Both the position numbers and the translations under genes were made by a program. Below are positions 24,260 to 34,539 of a stretch of DNA of 64,000 nucleotides, piece by piece; position 1 is the first letter of the stretch, and every line of letters begins with the position of its first letter. Where the stretch lies: the NCBI GenBank assembly GCA_012845835.1, contig JABAKD010000022.1, forward strand, positions 8,484,218 through 8,548,217. Reading direction: 5' to 3'. The notes under the pieces are model-generated. The model was not told the origin of the DNA. It saw only the letters and a list, made by a program, of their open reading frames with translations, and ran no database searches. This stretch comes from Undaria pinnatifida. Lineage: Eukaryota; Sar; Phaeophyceae; Laminariales; Alariaceae.

Positions 24260-24800
24260 GTGTACCTGGTACAAATATTATAAAATTAAAATTCACTCCA
24301 GCTGTGAGATCGAATATTTTGTCGAAACTCATATTTGCAAGCTGTGTGTGATACTCCGATCGCGCGTATTACGGGTTGTGTGTCCTCATTTAGGATATAG
24401 GTCGGCCGGTGACTCCCCTTGCAACTACAGTGTAGCTATCAGGGTCAACAGGGTGATCTTAGTCAGTCTGTGCGCGGAAACTATAAAACCCGTTTCTGAG
24501 GGGGACAAAATCTGACAGCTGTGGAAGGAAATGCATCAGTTTATCAAGTGAATCCTGTAAGTCGAATAACCGGTGAGGGAAGGGCGGAGTTTTGAAGGAC
24601 GCGAGGGCCTGGGTTTGATGAAGAGGGAGCGGGGGCGGGGAAGGGGGGGCGGGACGGGCGGGGCAGCTCAATCTGTGCGTGGAAACTACACATCCTTCAA
24701 GGGGATAAATCTGACGGTTCTGAAAAGAATGCACCCGTTCATCATGGGGGACGGGCGGGACGGGTGGGGCAGCTCAATCTGTGCGTGGAAACTATAAATA
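24260..24800 (+). repeat. Dispersed element E1 (motif head plus body), with internal duplication
   Basis: The head at 24299-24344 is motif copy 3 (CAGCTGTGAGATCGA...CAAGCTG). It is followed by TGTGATACTCCGATCGCGCG and a body that includes GGTCGGCCGGTGACTCC, CTATCAGGGTCAACAGGG and GTCAGTCTGTGCGCGGAAAC. The stretch 24661-24800 repeats the GCTCAATCTGTGCGTGGAAAC phrase twice. The same head and body recur at 25042-25560 and, inverted, at 28655-29050. Confidence 0.7.
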
Positions 24801-25041
24801 CATACCAGGTAATATGTCGTTTACATGTTATGGCTGGAGTACATAGGAGCAGTAACCCTGAGGATAGGCCAGTATGGTCGAATACGGCACACCTGAAAAG
24901 TACCCGTGAGAAATGACCAAGCTATCCACTCGCAAACCATCCACCATACATATGATAAGAACAATATAGTGGAAACTACAAACAGTAGTAGTAATACATT
25001 TATGAAATAGATATTACTCCGGAGTACGAGTATAAAAAATG

Positions 25042-25560
25042 AAAATACACTCCAGCTGTGAGATCGAAGATTTTGTCGAAACTCATCTTTGAAAGCTGTG
25101 TGTGATACTCCGATCGCGCGTATCATGGGTTGGGTGTCCCTTTACAACTGGAAATCCGTTTTGGGGGACAAAGTTACTTGGACTTAGTATATGGAGGGGT
25201 TCGGGGGCTCTAAAGGGGATATAGGTCGGCCGGTGACTCCCCTTGCAACTACAGTTAGTGTAGCTATCAGGGTCAACAGGGTGATGTTAGTCAGTCTGTG
25301 CGCGGAAACTATAAAACCCGTTTCTGCGGGGGACAAAATCTGACAGCTGTGGAAGGAAATGCATCCGTTTATCAAGTGAATCCTGTAAGTCGAATAACCG
25401 GTGAGGGGAGGGCAGAGTTTTGAAGTACGTGGGGGCCTGGTTATTATGAATAGGGCGCGGGGTTCGGGGGGGGGGGGGGGGACGGGCGGGACAGCTCAAT
25501 TTGTTCGTGGAAACTATAAATCCTTCAAGGGGATAAATCTGACGGTTTTTAAAAAAAAAA
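25042..25560 (+). repeat. Dispersed element E2
   Basis: Motif copy 4 (25053-25098) heads the element. The body matches E1 from the GGTCGGCCGGTGACTCC block to the GGGGCCTGG and GCTCAAT..GTTCGTGGAAAC blocks. About 65 bp (25140-25205) differ from E1 after the head. Confidence 0.7.
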
Positions 25561-25599
25561 AAACCGTAGTCTAATATGTTGGATCTAGCTCAACATTCC

Positions 25600-25850
25600 A
25601 CACCTATAGTAAAAATACCAACACCAACCATTATACTTGTACTTGTATATAGCGGAGAAAAACAAAATGTATAGACTACTTGTATGTATATATATATATT
25701 TTTGGAAACAAAATAATAGGACCCCTCCCATTAAGAAAAAACTCACCCACATAGACTAGTATATTACAAGTACCAACAACGCTTGCAAACATGAGTCATG
25801 ACCTTGAATTCGTCGAACTCAGAGCTGAAGTCCTTCAAATACTTTTTTTG
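25600..25850 (-). repeat. Dispersed element with motif copy 5
   Basis: Motif copy 5 lies at 25790-25827 on the minus strand and has lost its first bases. Its body shares AGGACCCCTCCCA, AAAACTCACCCACATAGA and AGTACCAACAACG blocks with the 290-bp insertion at 46367-46656, showing a common origin. Confidence 0.65.
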
Positions 25851-26189
25851 AAAAACAAGACTCCCCCCCCTCCCCCTTCACCTTCCTGCACGCAATGTCA
25901 GCCTGGTGGGTGAAAACTGTACCTCCCTTTTTATTTCGCGGTGTCCTATAATATGTCCTGTGCAGCTGCTTTTAATTGTGCGTAGCACAGCAGTAGTATA
26001 CTGTAGTAGTTGTACACTTGCTCTACATGACCATTAGACTACAGCAGTAGCAGGTACACATGATGCAATGAATGACCAACCCATCAATGAACAAGTACCT
26101 GGTATGAACGTGAATAAATTACGTGAACGATAATGATGATGCGGCAAAGCAGTAAAAAAACTTTGATTCGCGCTCCCAAATACCATACC

Positions 26190-26290
26190 ACAACCAGCAG
26201 CAGCAGAAACAAACAGCAGATAGCAGCACAGGAACAACAACAATAACAGCAACAACAGCAGTTGTAGCAGCAGCAGAGAGGAGGCGAAAG
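26190..26290. repeat. CAG/CAA triplet-rich stretch
   Basis: Imperfect CAG and CAA triplets. A further GTTGTGGTG/TGGTG-rich run lies at 26410-26510. No gene was supported in 25860-28340; another CAC/CAG run sits at 27181-27220. Confidence 0.7.
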
Positions 26291-26653
26291 AGAAGAACAA
26301 CAACCCACCTGATGAGACGGAGCGCCAATCATTCAATCAGTGCACATGCGGCAAAGAAGAGTGACTGCTGCTGTGATGGTCAGCTAGAAGTGCAGTGGTC
26401 AGTGCTCTGTCGTCGTGGTTACAGCAGTAGTAGTGCTGTTGTTGTGGTGTCGGCGTGGTGGGTAGCTGGTGAGCTGGTGGTGGTGCTGCTTGTGGGGCGA
26501 GCGAGCGGCGTGGCCGCCACAATGAAGAACAATAACAAGAATTGATGGCGAAATATCCGATTGTTTTCTCTGTATGACGTCCTCGACGCTTTTTCTCGAA
26601 GCGTTCGATCAACCAGCAACTCTTACTACTTTATGAAACTAATTCAAATACGT

Positions 26654-26697
26654 CAGCTGTGAGTTCGGCCAATTAAGTGATCGATACTGTACTCGAA
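26654..26697 (+). repeat. Dispersed CAGCT...AGCTG motif, copy 6 (partial)
   Basis: It begins CAGCTGTGAGTTCGG and keeps ATCGATACT, but the closing CATCTTTGCAAGCTG is lost. It is a decayed copy. Confidence 0.5.
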
Positions 26698-28344
26698 TGT
26701 ATGTCTCGTTTTTGTTTACTGAGTGGGTTATGAAAAAGGTGATAAGTCACGGTGAACGTGTTCACTTGAAAGTATCAATATTGGGTTGATTAAAATATTG
26801 AAATGTTGACGTTGAATTGGACGTCTCCCCGTCTCTTACAACTTGCAAGGAGTTGAGTTGGAAAGAAAAAAGTGATTACAAAACAACTGAGAAACACCTC
26901 TCTTTTACAGCCGGCCCCGGCTGGCCGATGCCGCTCAAGACTCCAGCCAACAAATGCGAAGGTGATCACTGATCACTCCCTTGCACGTTGATTCTGATAC
27001 ACATTAGTACCCGTACTTCCTGCTTCAACCCTGAGTAGTGTTTGCTTGTGTTCTTTCCACTCATCGACATCCAGCAAACGCACACCATACCCAGCGTTGT
27101 CCGCACGAGATAACAAGCTCTATATGATCACAAACTGCGAGACATATGCATATAGTCAAGAATATTCACCTCGACGCCCAGCACCACCACCAGCAACACC
27201 ACCAGCAGCAGCAGCAGCCGTACTACAGAGCAGTAGCCAGAAAGTCGTCGCGATATCGTCGTGCTCCTCCCTTCCTCCTTGATGTGCTGCTAAAAACGTG
27301 TTCGTGCCCGAACGATCAAGAATATGAAGAGGGTGATCTATCTTGACGCGCTTACGAAGGCCCAGAGATGCGCTTTTTGCACTCCGCAGCAGCTAACCCA
27401 ATCAACGCTAACCCTTTGGCGAGGAGGGTATGCTTTGCTTCCCGGTCGGTGTGTAAGGTCTGAGGTGGCGAGAAGCAGCAGCAATCGTGCAGCACCGCCG
27501 TGACACACGAGCAAGAAAGGACGAATGCAAGTCCGTGGTGTGAATGGACGGATAGCGATATTTTAGAAGTTCAGGATGAAACTTTTTTTCGAAAGCACTT
27601 CGGGATGAAACGGCAAACAAATGATATCACCGAAAAGATATCAAGGGTCCCCGTGCAATCCTTCTTTTTGTCGTTTCTTGACCCTTCTGAATACAAGGTT
27701 TCTGCGCTGACGCGCAACGCTAAGTCAACGTGATCCCAAGATCATCGGACAATGAATGGAAGGTTCGGTCGAAGCGAATTTACTGTTGTTTGGTGCTGAT
27801 ACCCCTATAAATTGATACCAGGGTATCCGCTACTTACGTACATACGCACTGCATAATAACAAGACTGGCGGCTGACGAGGGAATGCGAAGCGGAACACAA
27901 CAATCAATAATACGAGGTCAACACAAAAGTTTGTTCTACAGCACCTGTGTGTGTTTGCCTTCATCGTTTTTTACCCAACGACGCATCAGAACACCCAATG
28001 TTCGTGCTGTGACTATGCTAGTATATTTTCGCCCGACCTACATAATCGGCCGGCCCATAGAAAATGCCACTAGTAGACATTTAAGAACGTTACCTTTGAA
28101 GTTAAAAAATATTGAAGTAATTGGCCTAGGTGAATAAGTGCCGGCATGTACCAGCCGGAAATAATACCGGCTCTGTGTTGGCAGCCAGCACTACTATTAT
28201 TATAGTTCTTCATGTACTGCCAACACGGCGAGTTGTTCCCAGCTGGCTAAACGATTATCGAGGCGCATTATCAGGCGACCGGCATTGCTATATACCGGCA
28301 CCATACATGGCGTATCACAAGTAATATATGTATATATATATATA

Positions 28345-28640
28345 TATTTTTTCGCACACTTCTACTTTCCAGCTTCTGGACAAGCCGTGGTCACAGGTGT
28401 CGTGCCTTCTCCCCCCCGGTTCTTGCCTTCAATTTTTATCGCCCATAGGACTCAGTAATTCCACTGCTCGTCGATTTTCCATCGAGTGTTGCTAACTCAC
28501 GCTCTCGCGTATTCCGCAAGTTAATTTGTGCGTAAGAAAAAGTCCCCAAGAATTTATACGCGTATGCATTCGGGGGGAATCGAACTCACGAAACTGACCT
28601 ATACCAGGCTCGAGGGTAACCTGATACGCCACGGGGGCAA
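28345..28640 (-). mobile_element. tRNA-derived SINE, full-length copy 2
   Basis: On the minus strand the head has an A box (TGGCGTATCAGG) and a B box (AGTTCGATTCC). The body matches copy 1 closely, for example GAGCGTGAGTTAGCAACACT and ATCGACGAGCAGTGG, and the A-rich tail runs into a (TA)n tract near 28330-28350. This head departs from the tRNA consensus less than copy 1 does. Confidence 0.8.
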
Positions 28641-28654
28641 TGCATATACACTAT

Positions 28655-29050
28655 AGCTTACATGCACAAATTGCCCCCCCTTTCCTCCCCCCCCCTCCAA
28701 ACCCGCTCGCTTTTGATCAAAACCAGGCCCCCACGTCCTTCAAAACTCCGCCCCCCCCCCCTCACCGGTTATTCGACTCACAAGATTCACTTGATAAAAG
28801 GATACATTTCCCTTCACAGCTGTCAGATTTTGTCCCCCTCAGAAACGGGTTTTATAGTTTCCGCGCACAGACTGACTAAAATCCCCCTGTTGACCCTGAT
28901 AGCTACACTGTAGTTGTAAGGGGAGTCGCCGACCTATATCCTTAATGAGGACACACAACTCGTAATGCGCGCGATCGGAGTATCACACACAGCTTGCAAA
29001 TATATGAGTTTCGACGAAATCTTTGATCTCACAGCTGGAGTGTATTTTCA
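28655..29050 (-). repeat. Dispersed element E3
   Basis: An inverted, nearly complete copy of E1/E2. Motif copy 7 is at 28990-29037; the body runs leftward through the TATAAAACCCGTTTCTGAGG block to a C-rich end near 28670. It abuts the SINE at 28640. Confidence 0.75.
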
Positions 29051-29479
29051 TTTTTTATAATATACACTAATGGCCATGTACGGCTCACGCTTTTAGTGAT
29101 GCCCGTTCTAACACGTCGACTCTTCGGAGGAATCGACCCATCCGGGAATTTCTTGTTTGATGTAGCCCCGATTAACATTCAAACAGTATCATTTCCTCGA
29201 ATTATGGAGGAAGTCGTTCCGTGGTTTTCACGATATGAATTCCGACTTTCCCCAACATCTTTACACAGGTGAGCTAACATTTGTGGCCTGCGGGTGCTCC
29301 ACCCGAAAGTGACCACGGGTCACTCTCTGGATTAGAAAAAACAATCGGCTATTCGGCGACACGCACCTTTGGTCATTCAGTATTAGTGCAACAGCTTCCA
29401 TCTGTAGGAGTGCAGGGGTCTGGCGTTTTGGATCCACGCTTTTGTTTGTGTATTCCCTGGTAGTGTGTGAAATATATGT

Positions 29480-29600
29480 GTATCCTTAGACTAATGAGGA
29501 CACACACCCAGTAATACGCGCGATTGGAGTATCAAACACAGCTTGCAAATATTGAGTTCTGACGAAATATTCGATCTCACAGCTGGTGTGTGCTGTGCTC
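29480..29600 (-). repeat. Head-only copy of the E family (motif copy 8)
   Basis: Motif copy 8 at 29539-29585 with its CGCGCGTATTACTGGGTGTG continuation. The body past the GTCCTCATT block is missing. Confidence 0.65.
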
Positions 29601-29756
29601 ATATTAAACTGTTCTTTCTACCCAACGGCATCATCAGTACACCCAGAGTCCGTGCTGATTTTCAACTGAGAGAGATGCAAATTCTGTGCTCACAGACTGT
29701 GAACAGAGTAATCTAAACAGCGGCCATTAATCAAGGTAAATCAAGTTAAGTGCTAG

Positions 29757-30782
29757 TGTTAGGGTACGGCCTTGAAAGGCCTGCAACTATCTGATTTGAT
29801 AGGCTAGCCGTTTTCGTATGATGAGTTAGTGATGTCTATTCGGGGTAGTCAGGAAATAAAACCGAGGCATGCGCCTCGGTTCTCAGTTGCTATCCGGGGA
29901 TCTGTGGAAAAAATGAAGCTGCTTCTCTATTGCGGCTAAGAAAGTGAGTACTCACCGAGGACCTGCCCACTAGGCAGACCTGCAGAGGACACTCTGTGTC
30001 CCAACCCAATAACTACTCAAGAAATGGCGTCGTCTTGGGTTGATGTTGCTTCTCGGCTAAACACTCCCCCTTGCGGGGCTGTAGGCGGTGTCACCTACCA
30101 TTCCGGGTATTTGTCGTTTCCTCATCTAACCCCCGCCATGCCAATGATCCGCGGGAGGGTTTTGGCATGACTTCTCCCTTGTATAAGCGCCTGTGTTCCC
30201 CCTCCTTTCGACAAAGGTTTGCCTTGTCATAGCGCCTCTTCTGTGGTTTGTTTGCCGCAGAGCCTTTTCTGTCCTCCCCTTCCCGCCACACCGGCGGTAC
30301 GCGTCAGGTTTTTGATCGGTGGCTTGCCTTGTTGTAGGGTCTGCGTTTCCTTCAACTGCTTTTCTTCGCGTTTTCCTGGCTCCATAGCCAGGCCGTTAGA
30401 GGTGTGGGAGTTGGTTTTGAGGAGCCGCATCTTCGACTCAATGACATGGTCTAGTTCGTAGAACCGGAGTTTCCCGAATCTCCCATATGTATGCATATGC
30501 GGCTCACCAGGGTGGGCTAGTGTTAAGGTACGGCCTTGAAAGGCCTGCAACTGATAGGTAATTAGCCATTTTCGCATGATAGGTTGGCGTTATCTATTGG
30601 GGACAGTCAGTACATGGAACCGAGGCATGCGCCTCGGTTCTCAGTTGCTATCCGGGGCTCTGTGGAAATAATGAAGCTGCTTCTCTACTACGTACGGCTA
30701 AGAAAGTGAGTACTCATCGAGGACCTGCTCAATAAGCAGACCTGCAGGGGACGCTCTGTATCCCCGCCCCAATAACTTAAGA
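29757..30782 (+). mobile_element. TRIM-like non-autonomous LTR element (family A)
   Basis: Two direct LTRs of about 265 bp (29757-30022 and 30521-30782) flank 0.5 kb. The 5' LTR is followed by a TGGCGTCGTC primer site at 30025-30034. The interior matches the 3' untranslated part of the gypsy elements at 31523-32040 and 48972-49430, and the segment before the 3' LTR carries the same AGGGTGGGCTAG tract. No coding capacity exists. CTAG stands on both flanks (29753-29756 and 30783-30786) and may be the target duplication; since CTAG also precedes the inner LTR, that call is tentative. Confidence 0.8.
29860..29881 (+). promoter_or_regulatory. LTR hairpin, AACCGAGGC type
   Basis: A perfect 9-bp stem AACCGAGGC/GCCTCGGTT with loop ATGC inside the TRIM-A 5' LTR. 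It is repeated in the 3' LTR and, with compensatory changes, in the 13.9-kb element. Confidence 0.65.
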
Positions 30783-31193
30783 CTAGCATGCCGGGTTCGA
30801 GGACACAACAAAACAAGCCAGCCCATAAAAAAGAGAAAACAAAGGAAAAAAAAAGAAAAAATGAAAACAAAAAAGAAATGTGTATATTGACTTTTATAAC
30901 ATGTATCTATATTTTGGCTTATGTAGTGGAGTGCTCTTCGTCGGAGGATAGTTTATAGATTCGACGTGAAACCATGTCATGGTTGAGGTGAAACCACGCG
31001 ATATTAGATGTCACACTCACGGCAAGGCCATCATACATGGGCGATAATATAGGTGACGACGATGGGACAAGCAGGACGCCCCTCATCTCACTACCCTGCA
31101 CTACCCTGCCCTACTCTGCTTAGCTCTGTTATGTCTGTATTTTAGCATTTCTTTTTAGGAAAATAATGCATAAGCTTTGAGCCTAGCCAGCGA
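30783..31193. other. Spacer between TRIM-A and the TRIM-B remnant
   Basis: AT-rich, with A-rich runs at 30830-30880 and a CACTACCCTG/CCCTACTCTG repeat near 31090-31120. No gene is seen. Confidence 0.4.
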
Positions 31194-31253
31194 GTGTTGA
31201 GGTATTAGTGAGGAATTAGTCCGTTTGACCACTTGCACAAGGTTAACCAATAG
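31194..31253 (-). mobile_element. Left piece of a split TRIM-B LTR
   Basis: This piece and 45128-45160 form one TRIM-B LTR interrupted by the 13.9-kb gypsy element. Joining them at the duplicated ATAG restores the order found intact at 45368-45453. Confidence 0.8.
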
Positions 31254-31522
31254 TGTGAAATTAAAGGTGGGGGACACAGAGTGCCCCCTGCAGGTCTGCC
31301 AATTGAGCAGGTCCTCGGAGAGTACTCACTTTCGTTCCTTCGTAGAGATGTAGCTTTATTCGTTTCCACCAGAGCCCGGGATAGCTTCTGAGATCGGAGG
31401 CGCGTGCCTCCGATCTAATTCCTAACTTCCTCGAATATAAAGCGCCAACCTTATCATACGAAACCCATCCGAATGATCTCAAATTCGGATACCTACAGGC
31501 CTTTCGAGGCCGTATCTTAACA
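31254..31522 (-). repeat. 3' LTR of the 13.9-kb element
   Basis: 269 bp. It contains a perfect 11-bp hairpin stem at 31391-31416 (AGATCGGAGGC/GCCTCCGATCT, loop GCGT). In element sense it starts TGTTAAGATACGG. The tract just before it (AGGGTGGGCTAG) is a modest polypurine tract. Confidence 0.85.
31391..31416 (-). promoter_or_regulatory. LTR hairpin, AGATCGGAGGC type
   Basis: Perfect 11-bp stem with a 4-base loop in the 3' LTR. Relative to the 29860 hairpin, two stem positions have changed on both sides while staying paired. It may act in transcript folding, packaging or 3' end formation; its role is unknown. Confidence 0.65.
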
Positions 31523-32380
31523 CTAGCCCACCCTGATGAGTCGCATATGCAGAAATATGGGAGATTCGTGGAAACTCCGGTTCTACGAACTAGACCATGA
31601 GTCGAAGATGCGGCTCCTCAAACCCCACTCCCACACCTCTAACCGTCTGGCTATGGAGCCAGGAACACGCGGAGAAAAGCAGTAGAAAGAAAAGCAGACC
31701 CTACAGCAAGGCAATACGCACCCATCAAAAACCTGCCGCATGCCGCCGGGGTGGCGGGGGGGGCAGAAAAGGCTCTAGAACCTGCCGCATGCCGCCGGTG
31801 TGGCGGGGGGGGCAGGAAAGGCTCTGCGGTAAACCAACCACAGAAAAAGTACTATGGCGAGGCGAGCCCTCGTCGATATGGAGGGGAACACAGGCGCTAA
31901 CACAAGGGAGAAGTCATGCGAAAAACCTCCCGCGGGCCATCGGCAAGGCGGGGGGTTAGACGAGGAAACGACGAATACCCGCGATGGAAGTTGTCAACAC
32001 ATACTGCCCCGCTAGGGGAGGAAGTGTTTAGACGACAAAAAAAAAACAAAGCAGAACAAATACAACACACAAAACATAAAATAAGACACACAGACCCGTA
32101 CACTGGTCGCCCCCCGGCTCTGGGCTGAGGAGGGCGTCGGCAGGGCGAAATTGAACAACGACAAAACAGCGACAGCCCTGCGCCTCAGATAACGGCGTTT
32201 TACCCAAACCCTGACCCGGCACTGAGCAGGGGGTTCGGCAGGACGGAAAAAAAAATGGAAATAACCGCCCCAAACCTCGACAAAGACCCTCAGGACACTA
32301 CGAACAACCCAAAGACGAAGACGCAAAACTCATAACTCAAAAAAATTAAGAACTATCGAGGAGCGGTGGTGTCTTGGAAG
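31523..32380 (-). other. 3' untranslated region of the 13.9-kb element
   Basis: Non-coding. It is conserved with 30035-30520, 45712-45857, 47818-48097 and 48972-49800 (blocks such as GTTCTACGAACTAGACCATGAG and GAGCCAGGAA.ACGCG), and contains a duplicated CTGCCGCATGCCGCCGG(G/T)GTGGCGG segment at 31734-31815. Confidence 0.7.
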
Positions 32381-34075
32381 TCAACTGGCCACGGCCGCGC
32401 CTCGAGATTCGTCTACGTTACGTTGGATTCCCCGAGGAAACGCACTGGCGATGTGAACTTGCAAGCACCAAGAGCCTCGTACGGCTCCCGTTGAAGTCGT
32501 GTAGCGCGCCGGGGGAAGAGGGAGTTTAATCGGTCCCGGGTTGTCCAGAAAGCGGACCAGGTATACCTTGTCCTCGGTAGTGCTCGCGCTGATTTTTCCT
32601 AGCCACCATAAACCATCGTCTCCCTTGTACCAAAAGTGGGCTCCCTTAGGAAGTACGGTGTCGTGGTAGCGACGGAGCCAATCGGTGCGGGGAACACAGG
32701 CGTAGCCCGGTGCTAGGAAACGTTCCCCGTTGTTGCGGGAGAGCTCACGCTGTGCCGCCCCGATCCGCATTCGGCGGTAAAGGCGGTTGGTTTGGCGGTG
32801 CTGGTTCGGGGTTCCGGCCCAATACCGCAAGATGTGGGAGCGGGAGAGGTGAAGGTCCATTTCCCGCTCCCACGACGGTTCGGAGAGTCCCGCCCAATGC
32901 GTCTTGTATAGCACCGCGATGACGCCACCTCGCCCCCGTACCGACTGATGACCAGTGATCTGCTCCACCTCCAGCCGTTGGAGGGGAGTCGAAACGTCGT
33001 CTTGAGTGACGTGGTACGGCGGGGACTTCTTGGAAAATTTGTTGAGCACATACTGTGTCAGCCCCGCCGGTAGGTATTTGGGCATGTCCCCGCTGTCGTG
33101 GGGGTTGGCACAGGGTTTGCAGCGCTCGATGGCCACACGCCGACGAGCGTCCGAACCAGGCAGGTCGGAAGGGAGATCCAAATAAAGGAGGTTGCTCCCG
33201 AGCGGCGAGCCGTCCGGGGTCTCGGCGGCGGAGCAGGGACCGACGCCCAGGACCTTGTATGGGCCCGTCCAGTTAAGTGCGAGTTTGGCCTTGAGTATCT
33301 TGGCATCGGTATTCGCCTTCACACCCTGGCGGATGGTAGAGGCAGAATTGTATACCCATGCCCAACCACCCACAGTGAAGTTAGGTGCTGGACGCAGCGC
33401 GTCGGCGAGGGCGGAGTTTCTGCGGTTAACACGGGAAACGGTGAGGGCGTGGTGTGCGCGGACAATGTCGTTCGCGAGCTTTTGCCGGTCGGTGGCCAAA
33501 TCGCAATAGGCCAGGTGGTCACGGGCCAGACTCTGGTGTCCCACGACACCTTTGCGGTCGAAAATCGTCAGGAGGAGCCGTGGGAGTCTGCCCATGTGGA
33601 CCTCGTTGGGCGCCAAACCCGTCGCCGCGCTGACAGAGTTGTTGTAAGCGAATTCGACGTGGGGCAGATGCAAGTCCCAGTCGTCTTGTCGCTCGTTGAC
33701 GACCATAGCCAGCATTTGTGCCATAGTGTGATTTACCCGCTCAACGCCCCCGTTACAGTTGAGATGATAGGAGCTTGTAGCAAGCTTGTGTACACCTAAC
33801 AGCTGATATACAGCTTGTGAAAGCTTGGAGCAGAACTGCAGTCCGTTGTCCGAGAGTATGGTGCGCGGGCACCCCCACAAGGGGATGTATTGGTTCACCA
33901 GGATATTGACTGTACCTTCCGCGGTGAACTCAGCGGCAGTGACGGGGAACATGTCGGCCCGACGACTGAAGCGATCGGTGAACAGCAGGACGTAGGTGTT
34001 GCCTCGTGGTGTGGCCGGAAAGGGGCCAAAGAAGTCAACACTGACGGCGATACCTGGACCTTCCGGCAGAGGCAT
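32381..34075 (-). CDS. Ty3/gypsy integrase with chromodomain and Tudor-like C-terminus
   Basis: A 564-residue open frame. The integrase core has D14 (in VSVDFFGPFP), D76 (in ILSDNGLQF) and E112 (in GGVERVNHTM), the last two separated by 35 residues, as in DD35E retroviral-type integrases, which insert element cDNA into chromosomes. A chromodomain follows at about 367-421 (VEQITGHQSVRG, VLYKTHWAG, SWEREMDL), a module that steers chromoviruses to marked histones. Residues 478-525 (HFWYKGDDGLWWLGKIS, VYLVRFLDNPGP) resemble a Tudor or SH3-like barrel. The Met at 34075 is only the first after a stop: the zinc-binding part continues upstream in another frame, so pol is broken here. The copy at 49860-51600 keeps this region joined. 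Confidence 0.85.
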   Translation of the reverse strand: MPLPEGPGIAVSVDFFGPFPATPRGNTYVLLFTDRFSRRADMFPVTAAEFTAEGTVNILVNQYIPLWGCPRTILSDNGLQFCSKLSQAVYQLLGVHKLATSSYHLNCNGGVERVNHTMAQMLAMVVNERQDDWDLHLPHVEFAYNNSVSAATGLAPNEVHMGRLPRLLLTIFDRKGVVGHQSLARDHLAYCDLATDRQKLANDIVRAHHALTVSRVNRRNSALADALRPAPNFTVGGWAWVYNSASTIRQGVKANTDAKILKAKLALNWTGPYKVLGVGPCSAAETPDGSPLGSNLLYLDLPSDLPGSDARRRVAIERCKPCANPHDSGDMPKYLPAGLTQYVLNKFSKKSPPYHVTQDDVSTPLQRLEVEQITGHQSVRGRGGVIAVLYKTHWAGLSEPSWEREMDLHLSRSHILRYWAGTPNQHRQTNRLYRRMRIGAAQRELSRNNGERFLAPGYACVPRTDWLRRYHDTVLPKGAHFWYKGDDGLWWLGKISASTTEDKVYLVRFLDNPGPIKLPLPPARYTTSTGAVRGSWCLQVHIASAFPRGIQRNVDESRGAAVAS

Positions 34076-34087
34076 TGTGATGATGGG

Positions 34088-34537
34088 TCAGCGGACAGTC
34101 AGCCGTGGGGTTTTCCGCGCTTGGCACTTCAAGCAGTGGCGGAGCCACCACCGGGTGCACACACTCATGCCAATCCACCAATAAAAACGCTCCAGCATGC
34201 GCAACGTGCGCGTGATGCCAAGGTGGCAGGAGGCCGTCGAGTGGCAAGCTTGCATGATCCAAGGGCGCATGAGCAGGGGAACGTAGATGCGAACTGGCTC
34301 GTCATTTAGCAAGCAAGCAGCTCGCCCCACAGAGTTCGGTTTGTCAGAGCTTGTTGGCGGCAGTGTCGGGTTACGGACGAGTAGGACGATGTCGTCGTCG
34401 GTTGTATGTCGTCGACCCTTATCCGCCAACTCCTTGGTCTGAGAGGGAGGGACGCTTGTGCGAGAGGTAGCGCGCCAAAGTCGGGCGGCAGGACCGATGG
34501 CCGGCCGATAGAAACGTAACGCATCATGGCGTGGCAC
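34088..34537 (-). pseudogene. Integrase zinc-binding (H2C2) segment, frame-broken from the core
   Basis: It encodes the conserved stretch before the core: HSTASCHLGITRTL, then FYWWIG and CLKCQARK, i.e. two histidines and a CxxC that bind zinc in gypsy integrases. The frame ends in TVR-stop at 34088. Compared with 51510-51545 of the second copy, about ten extra bases near 34080-34110 explain the break. Confidence 0.75.
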
Positions 34538-34539
34538 GT

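Noticed and set aside
31530-31590. Hammerhead ribozyme candidate next to the LTR (CTGATGAG followed by GAAAC, also at 47828, 48981 and, as CTGGTGAG, in the TRIM-A element)
   Set aside because: It lies on the strand opposite to the element transcript, stem II does not close directly on GAAAC, and no stem III with a cleavage triplet can be drawn.
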